Assembly (NCBI GenBank): GCA_001662425.1
Contig: BDDC01000333.1
Location: forward strand, 1-64,000
Direction: 5' to 3'
From: Chlamydomonas sphaeroides
Taxonomy: Eukaryota; Chlorophyta; Chlorophyceae; Chlamydomonadales; Chlamydomonadaceae
Length of the DNA stretch: 64,000 bases
Every line of letters begins with the position of its first letter. Positions within the stretch are counted from its first letter, which is position 1. Shown here in pieces: positions 58,279 through 64,000 of the stretch. A program made the translations under genes and the position numbers. The notes under the pieces were generated by a model. It searched no databases. It was not told the origin of the DNA and worked only from the letters and a program-made list of their open reading frames with translations.

Positions 58279-59559
58279 CTACCGCTTGCCTGCCGCGCCC
58301 GCCTGGTATTGCGTGGTGGGCAGGCCGCCCAGCTGTTGCAACCGGTTGAACAGCTGCGGTGTGTGTAGCGGGTGCGGGCGGAAGGGAGGCGCGGAGAGCA
58401 GTGGGCGGAAGGCGAAGGGAGGCAAGCAAGCCGCCGGTAGAGGCCCGCCTCCAGGGGCGCGCGACCCCATGCCGGCCGCACACGCGGCGCGGTTCGCAGC
58501 ACGAGCACCGCTGCGCTCAGGCAGAGGACCACCGGGGCCGCGCTTCACCGCAGAGGCACATGACCGTGTGGCCGGCCCTGGGCGGCACGTGGCGGGAGCG
58601 GCATGTGCGGCGACGGCCCTATCGGGTGCGTGTGCCTGCGTCGCGGGCTGTGCCGCTCCAGGGCCGTCTGCCGGCCCCCCAGGCTGCATGGGCAGCTGTT
58701 GCTGCTGCGCAACGATGGCATCCCGACCTACCAGTTTGAGGAGCGGTAGGTCCAAGATTTTGCTAAGGATGGGCACTCGCCGCAGGAACTGCAGCACGGT
58801 CGGGAAGAACTCGCAGAACAGCAGCCAGAAGCCATACGCCTCCAGCGCTAGCCCTATGACCGTCCAGCCGTACACCACTACGCCGCAGCCCCCGAGGTAG
58901 AACGCCGAGCCCTGCGTGAGGGTCAAGCGGTTGCGGAGCAGGCTCGTGAGGTAGACTTGTCTTGGCGGCGAGGGCGTACCAGCTACCCCAAGACGAACGT
59001 GCCACCCGAGCAAGCAGCACCTCAGCTGCATCGGCTACAAACCTTGCGGTTCTTCTTCTTCATGAAGAAGCTAATTGTGGAGTGGACGCCGATGGTTGTC
59101 GTTAGCCCAGCAAGGAACAAGAGCTGCGGCAGCAACCGTGGGATGAAGGACCCCTCAGCGCGATGGGGTGCAGGGGCTATGTGCCACTGCCCATGCGTGC
59201 CATGTGAAGGCTAAGAGAGTAGTAGGCGGAGCGCTGCCTGGCTTATACGGGGCCAAGGCCTGCCCACACCGCGTGCCTAACCCGTCCGCGGCCTGCCGTG
59301 GGGCCCCAGCCGCGCGCCGTAGCACTGGCCCCGCAGGCCTTCGTGTAAGTCCTAAAGACACACGATGCAGCAAGGCGACGCAACTCACGTTGCCCATAGC
59401 GATGAGTCCCCGATCGAAGAGGAGTAGCATGCCAAGGATAGTGAACAAGACTCCAAAGGCCGTAAGGCCCAGCCCAATCTCTGCATAGGGCCATTCCAAG
59501 CTGAGTGAGCCTGTCCGCGCCTGCCAAGCTTTGCGCGCTGGACTCACTGCGCTGGTCAT
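58279..59559 (-). CDS. GOT1: GOT1-type Golgi vesicle transport membrane protein
   Basis: Four phase-0 exons: 59559-59389, 59123-59043, 58911-58732, 58353-58279, giving 168 residues. The peptide AEIGLGLTAFGVLFTILGML followed by LLFDRGLIAMGN is the GOT1 hallmark. LLFLAGLTTTIGVHSTISFF, MKKKNRK|GSAF (matching the KxKNxKGtisF loop), GWTVIGLALEAYGF, and FFPTVLQFLRRVPILSKIL followed by DLPLLKLLFNRL complete the four-helix fold. GOT1/SFT2 proteins help vesicle fusion and COPII function between ER and Golgi. The N-terminus has about 25 extra residues and the C-terminus an extra LGGLPTTQYQAGAAGKR tail compared with the ~140-residue animal and yeast proteins. I chose the donor CTG|GTAGGT at 58732 because it restores the family alignment; reading on gives an open Gln/Pro-rich extension that could be an isoform. 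Confidence 0.9.
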
Positions 59560-59969
59560 TGAGCCAGCCGGAAGACAACATTGCGCCTACAGTCAACTAA
59601 TAGATTGCAGATCTACAGAAGGCTGCTACATAGAGCGGGCGCTGCAGCGCAGGCACGAGGGGCGGATGGTCGCGCAGCAGAACGCAGGCACGTTGGGTGG
59701 TGTTACAGTTGTAAGGGCTGTCTGGAAGGATTGCTTGATCCAGTGGACTGGGGTGTGGGAAGCGCTGGGGCGGTGATTGGAGCTGTGCGACAGCTGGCTG
59801 GGACACCAACGCTGGGTGCTGATGCCTTCATACGCACATGATATTTGCGTCCTACACTACTCTGCGCCTACTTGCGTAGAGGCTTGCAGGCATTGGAACC
59901 AGACAACAGCATATTGCATGCACAACGTGGCCCAGCCCTGCAGCTAAAACCTAGGAACGAGCGCTCGCC
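59560..59969. promoter_or_regulatory. Divergent promoter, GOT1 and ARC
   Basis: 410 bp between opposing start codons, with AT-rich patches near 59825-59930. No gene in it. Confidence 0.55.
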
Positions 59970-62900
59970 ATGACAACTATCGCAGCGTTAAATGTGTACC
60001 CAATCAAATCATGCCGCGGCGTGTCGTTGCAGCAGGTAAAGAGCTGTGACACCCTCTGCTCACGACACTCCCTCTACACAGCCCTCTCCTCACACGCTCC
60101 CTTCTACAGGCGATGCTTACGGAGGCTGGCCTAGCCTATGACAGGGAGTGGATGGTGCGGCGAGGGGTTCAGCGGTAGCTGATAGGACGCCAAGGCGCTG
60201 GGGCTGGGGCTCTGCACTGGGGGCAGCCGGGTTGAGCTCTGGGTACCGCAGCTCATACATTATTGCGCTTCTGCCCTCGGCCCGCCCCTCGGCCTTATAG
60301 ATCGTCAAGGAGGAGACCGGCAAGTTCTTGTCCCAGCGCGAGAAGGGCATGCTGGCCCTGGTACGTCGTTCTGATCCCGCCCGGTGATCCGGCTAGCCCG
60401 TCGCGAGCGCTCTCGCAAGGGACCTGTCCGCGTGCCCCCTTCCCGCCACGTACCCAACCCGCCTGCGGCCTGCTCCCAACTCCCTGCCCCAGGTGGAGGT
60501 CGCGTTGCCGTACGAGGCCCTGCAGGCGGCGCAGTGGGGCGCATCGGGGCTGCCGCCGGACACCGCGCTGACGGTGACGGCGCCGGGCATGCCGTCGCCG
60601 CTCAAGGTGCCGCTGGTGCGCCGCCCGGACAGCGAGACCAGGCGAGCCATGGGTTGTTGCGGCTCAGCTCAGCGAGCCGCTGTGTCAGTGGGATGCGGCG
60701 CGGCCACCGCGCGTGGCCCTGGCCGCTTTGTTGAACCCGTGCAACGCCAGCTCGCCCGCAGCCGTATGGAGGCAGGGCGGCTGGGTAGAGGGTGGATGGG
60801 TGGGGTCAGGGTAACAGCACTCGAGGAACAGCACCCGAGGGACAGCACCCGAGCTGCATGCCAGGACCGGCCACAGCGCGCAGCCAAGGCGCTACCACCA
60901 GATGCCTGGAGCACACGGGGCCCGAAGCGGCCCAAGTCGGCGGGGGTCGCACACATGCCCGGCGTTTGCCGCTGAGGGCCGGGCGCGCCTTGGCCGCGTC
61001 AGGCATCGACGTGACATTGCCGCTGGCCCTGTTCTCTTCCCTGCCGCTGGTGGCTGCCTCAGGAAGGTGACGGTGTGGGAGTGGACGGGCGCGGGCGCTG
61101 ACGAGGGCGCCGACGCCGCCGCCTGGTTCAGTCGCTACCTGGGGGTCCCGGTGCGGCTGGTCCGTTACCTGGGCAGCGGAGCGGGACAGCAGGTGGGCAG
61201 CAGGGTGGCGGAGGGTAGGGAGGGCAGCTGGCGAGCGAGTGCCAGTGAGAGTCCCGGGAGGCCTGCCGCGGCAAGGGGCTCTGCCACCAGCGCGAAGGCG
61301 AAGGTCCGTGATTGCTTCTGCCTTTTTGCGGACGGGTCCTCGCAGGCGGCGGCTGCCGGTGGCGGCGCGCTGCCGTTCGTGAGGACCACGGAGCCCGAGT
61401 TCGCTGTGGACTATGAGACCCGCTTCAGCGACGGCTACCCCATGCTGCTGGCCACACGGGTGGGTTGGCGGGCGGCAGCTGGGGTTGGGCGGGTTGGGAC
61501 AAGGCGCCCGGACGTTGACAGGGGCTGAGGACGGGGCAAAAGCCTGTGCCGCATAATTGGGTATGCGAAAAGGCGCTGCTGGTCGTTGTCCGCTGGCACG
61601 GCTGCGGGTGGCGCGGCCAGGGCGGTGCGCTTGGCCCTGCCGGCGCCCAACCGTCGCCCTGCCCTCGTCCCCGCTGCGGTGTGGCCCTGCCCTGCAGTCC
61701 GCGCTGGCCGACCTCAACACCAAGCTCAAGGAGCCGCTGCCCATGAACCGCTTCCGACCCAACATCGAGGTGCGGCGTCGGAAGGCAGGCGAGGGAGGCA
61801 GGCGAGGGAGGCAGGCGAGGGAGGCAGGCGAGGGAGGCAGGCGAGGGAGGGGGGCCGGTAGAGGGGCCGGGCCGGTTGGAGGGCGGTTGCGGCGCCACAT
61901 GTAGGGCCACGTGCCTGGCTGTGTCCACTGCAGCCGTGCGCCATATGCACGTCAAGGCCAGAGGAGGCCGCCGGCTAGCCGGACCGCAGGTGCTCGGCAG
62001 CCAGTCGGCAGCCGCCGCGTCGCCCACATGGTCGCCCTGCCCTGCTGCCGCTGCCGGCCCGGCCCCTGGTCCCAGGTGGACGGCGCGGCGCCCTGGGAGG
62101 AGGACACATGGCGCGACATGGACGTGGCCTGCTCCGCCAGCGGCAAGACGGTGCGGCTCACGTCCGTCAAGCCCTGCTCCAGGTGCGGCTTCCGGGTACC
62201 GAGGGGCGAGCGGCAGGGGTCGTGGCGCAGCGCGCAGCGAACCGCACCGTGCTGAGGACAGACTGCGCTGGGCACGACCGCTCACCTCCGCGCCTGCTGC
62301 AGAACGCTCTCCGCCGGGCCACACCTGACCTGCGGTACCATGCCTCGCTGCCTGGCCTAGTTCTGCATGGCACTGCCCAAAGGCCACCTCACCTCGCGGT
62401 GCCGGCGGCCCTAGGCTCCCTGCCGCCCAGCCTGCCCCGCGTCGGGCCCCGCCCGCCAGCCCACCCCTGTGCCTGCTGCGCTCGAGCCCACACACCGCCC
62501 ATGGGAGGGAGAGGGAGGGAGGGAGAGAGAGAGAGAGAGGGAGTGAGAGAGGGAGCGAGAGAGAGACAGAGAGGGAGAGAGAGAGGGAGAGGGAGGGAGG
62601 TTACAAAAGGAAACAGAAACGGAAATCGAGCAAGGAAAACAGGAAAGCAGGAAACAGGAACCGAGTTGAAGTGCCAAACGGCGCAAGGCACCAAAAAAAC
62701 GATGGGGCCCTCAGATCCCCCACATGCGGCGCCGCGCCCCCAATGCACTGCCGCGTGGCAGCAGCCCGCCACCCCTCCCGCCCCCGCGCTGCATGCCTCC
62801 CGCCGTGGCTCCGCAGGTGCAAGGTCACCACCATCGACCAGTCCACGGGCATTGCCGGGGACGAGCCGCTGGACACGCTGGGGGACATCCGGTGGGTGTC

Positions 62901-63234
62901 GCCGGTCCGGCGGCCGGGCTCGCCTGCCGGGGGGCAGCAGCGAGGAGGGCACGCGGGGAGGCCGAAAGCAGGAGGGCACGCGGCGGCGCCTTCGACCCTC
63001 GTTGTGTGGAGTGAGGCTTGCGCTCGCCTTCTGCTGCCCATGGCTAACCTCGCACACGCGCCCTTCCGCAGGTCGGGCAAGGTGCTGGGCTGGGCCGAGA
63101 GCGTCAAGTCGTGGACGCACGCCGTGTTTTTCGGCTGGAACGTGGTGTCGCGTACGCCGGGCGTGCTCAGCGTGGGCGACAAGCTGAGCGTGGTGGCGCC
63201 GCAGATCAAGGGCGCGCTCACTCCGGCGGCCTGA
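59970..63234 (+). CDS. ARC: MOSC-domain amidoxime-reducing component (mARC-like)
   Basis: Ten exons: 59970-60035, 60110-60154, 60301-60360, 60493-60641, 61063-61192, 61346-61459, 61698-61769, 62076-62182, 62817-62891, 63072-63234, giving 326 residues. The MOSC N-terminal barrel begins at once (LNVYPIKSCRGVSLQQ, GLAYDREWM, GKFLSQREKGMLALVEVALP), then AAAWFSRYLGVPVRLVRYL, RFSDGYPMLLAT, SALADLNTKL and MNRFRPNIEV (204-213), and VKPCSRCKVTTIDQSTG with C246 and C249. C249 aligns with human mARC1 Cys273, the molybdenum ligand. The end FFGWNVVSRTPGVLSVGDKL matches the family. These enzymes carry Moco and, with cytochrome b5 and its reductase, reduce N-hydroxylated compounds; the Chlamydomonas protein is also linked to NO formation from nitrite with nitrate reductase. 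There is no N-terminal membrane anchor like the human one. The fourth intron is GC-AG. Confidence 0.92.
60642..61062 (+). other. GC-AG intron in ARC
   Basis: Donor GACCAG|GCGAGC and acceptor GCCTCAG|GAAGG. Removal gives SETRKVTVWEW in frame. Confidence 0.7.
61784..61848 (+). repeat. 13-bp minisatellite in ARC intron
   Basis: GGCAGGCGAGGGA is repeated five times head to tail in intron 7. Confidence 0.9.
62503..62605 (+). repeat. GA/GGGA-rich microsatellite in ARC intron
   Basis: Pure purine tract of GA and GGGA units in intron 8, followed by an A-rich stretch unusual for this DNA (62608-62705). Confidence 0.9.
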
Positions 63235-63497
63235 GCAAGGCGTGTTCGCGCCGGCGGCTCAAGGCAGGGCAGGGCAGGGCAGGGCTGGCAGCGGCGGCTT
63301 GAGGCGTCGAGGGCGCGCTCGCGCCGGCGTCCTGAGTCGTCGTGGGCTGGGCAGCGGCGCGCAGTGGCAGCGGCGATGGCTTGGTCAGGCGGAGCGCTGG
63401 CGTTGCTGGTGGGGGGCTAAGTAGAGGGGTGGGGCCGTGTAGGGTAGGGGCATCCAGCGTTGCTTGTCTGAACTAGAACTGGAGGGTTCGAAAGAAA
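63235..63497. other. 3' flank of ARC
   Basis: Short direct repeats (GGCAGGGCAGGGCAGGG near 63264, and two GGCGCGCTCGCGCCGGCG-like segments). No TGTAA seen on the + strand. Confidence 0.5.
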
Positions 63498-63700
63498 TTA
63501 CAGATCAAAGATGACCTGTGAGGGGACCTGCGGGATGTAGGCGGGGCCGTGTGGAGGGCGATGGGGATGAGGCCTGTTGCAGCTCACTGGTGTGCGGTAG
63601 GTGGCGACGCGCAGGGTGGAGGCAGGGTGGTCTTGTGCAAGCGCACACACGCCCTGCAAGTTCCTGATTACATCCTGGCTCGTGTGCTTGGCGCTGGAAC
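63498..63700 (-). CDS. Tentative C-terminal exon of unknown gene
   Basis: A minus-strand frame ends at TAA 63498-63500 and reads TSQDVIRNLQGVCALAQDHP, then STLRVATYRTPV and PAYIPQVPSQVIFDL. Third codon positions are mostly G/C as in the confirmed genes, and the stop overlaps a minus-strand TGTAA. It remains open to about 63770. Upstream parts would continue toward or beyond the window end. No family recognised; the upper boundary is approximate. Confidence 0.35.
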
Positions 63701-64000
63701 TCGAGGCCAACGGTGTGCGGCACGGGCAAGTCGCACGGCTCGTACAGGCTTGCCGACGTGGCGAGCCCACAAAGCGGCAGGCACGGCCTCGGCCCCTTCC
63801 ATGGAACCCAGCCTCCCAGCCTTCCGTGGACCCCGGATGCGGCTGTGGTGCGGTGGCCGCCAGCGACGGTACACTGGCGCCCCCTGGCAGCAGTACTACC
63901 CGGCGGCAGCCGTGGAGCTCCGCAGCGGTGGAGCTGGCGAGCTGTCCTTGCCTGCAGCAAACCCCCTCCGCCCGGCAGCGTGGTGCTGGCGTGGAGCGGG
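63701..64000. other. Window end, unresolved
   Basis: Open frames on the minus strand may be upstream exons of the tentative gene ending at 63498; nothing firm. Confidence 0.3.

Noticed and set aside
58921..58960. Alternative exon start before GSAFYLGG in GOT1 (VYLTSLLRNRL)
   Set aside because: The frame is open, but no acceptor fits the phase, and the CACGCAG acceptor at 58912 restores the KG-x-x-F family alignment.
1..64000. CRISPR arrays, tRNA/rRNA genes, transposases
   Set aside because: I saw no regularly spaced repeats, no tRNA cloverleaf candidates and no transposase or reverse-transcriptase motifs; by-eye search cannot exclude small ncRNAs.

Overview
The window is nuclear DNA of a green alga, most likely a chlorophycean (Sphaeropleales or Chlamydomonadales). 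The evidence is very high GC, genes broken by many short introns, TGTAA 3'-end signals downstream of several stop codons, long Ala/Gly/Pro/Gln runs in the proteins, and gene families typical of algae. Nothing bacterial, plasmid-like or viral is visible. A run of 393 unknown bases (23392-23784) marks an assembly gap.

I reconstructed twelve spliced genes by hand from GT-AG (or GC-AG) junctions and codon phase. In the eleven with a visible start, the exons sum to a whole number of codons. Left to right: the 3' exons of a class I SAM methyltransferase (+, 395-1599); a spinster-like MFS transporter (-, 4477-8966); a 1757-residue tyrosine-kinase-like protein kinase with a WNK-like glycine loop (-, 11140-19412); an F-box-like/leucine-rich protein (+, 20253-23115); a 2188-residue protein joining ARM-like repeats, ankyrin, coiled coil, two RRMs and a U-box (-, 25795-35003); an AN1/C2H2 zinc-finger protein of the SAP11/13-ZFAND2 type (-, 35898-38283); a peroxisomal flavin amine (polyamine) oxidase ending in SKL (-, 39620-42661); axonemal dynein assembly factor DNAAF1/ODA7 (+, 43007-47510); a UbiE-like methyltransferase (-, 48442-50914); a coiled-coil acidic protein with 79-residue tandem repeats (+, 51464-57039); the Golgi vesicle-transport protein GOT1 (-, 58279-59559); and a MOSC-domain amidoxime-reducing component, ARC (+, 59970-63234). 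Two further minus-strand exons (9910-10109 and 63498-63700) are only tentative.

The genes do not form one pathway. Several pairs share short divergent promoter regions: amine oxidase/DNAAF1 (345 bp), methyltransferase/coiled-coil protein (549 bp), GOT1/ARC (410 bp) and kinase/LRR protein (840 bp). Others converge, and at 57.7 kb the 3'-end signals of two convergent genes lie about 50 bp apart. DNAAF1 implies the lineage keeps the machinery for motile cilia with outer-arm dynein.

Most striking are the RRM plus U-box architecture, the kinase whose ATP-binding lysine seems moved to the WNK position, the PLRPPPADEKPWW repeat protein, and about 6% GC-AG introns.
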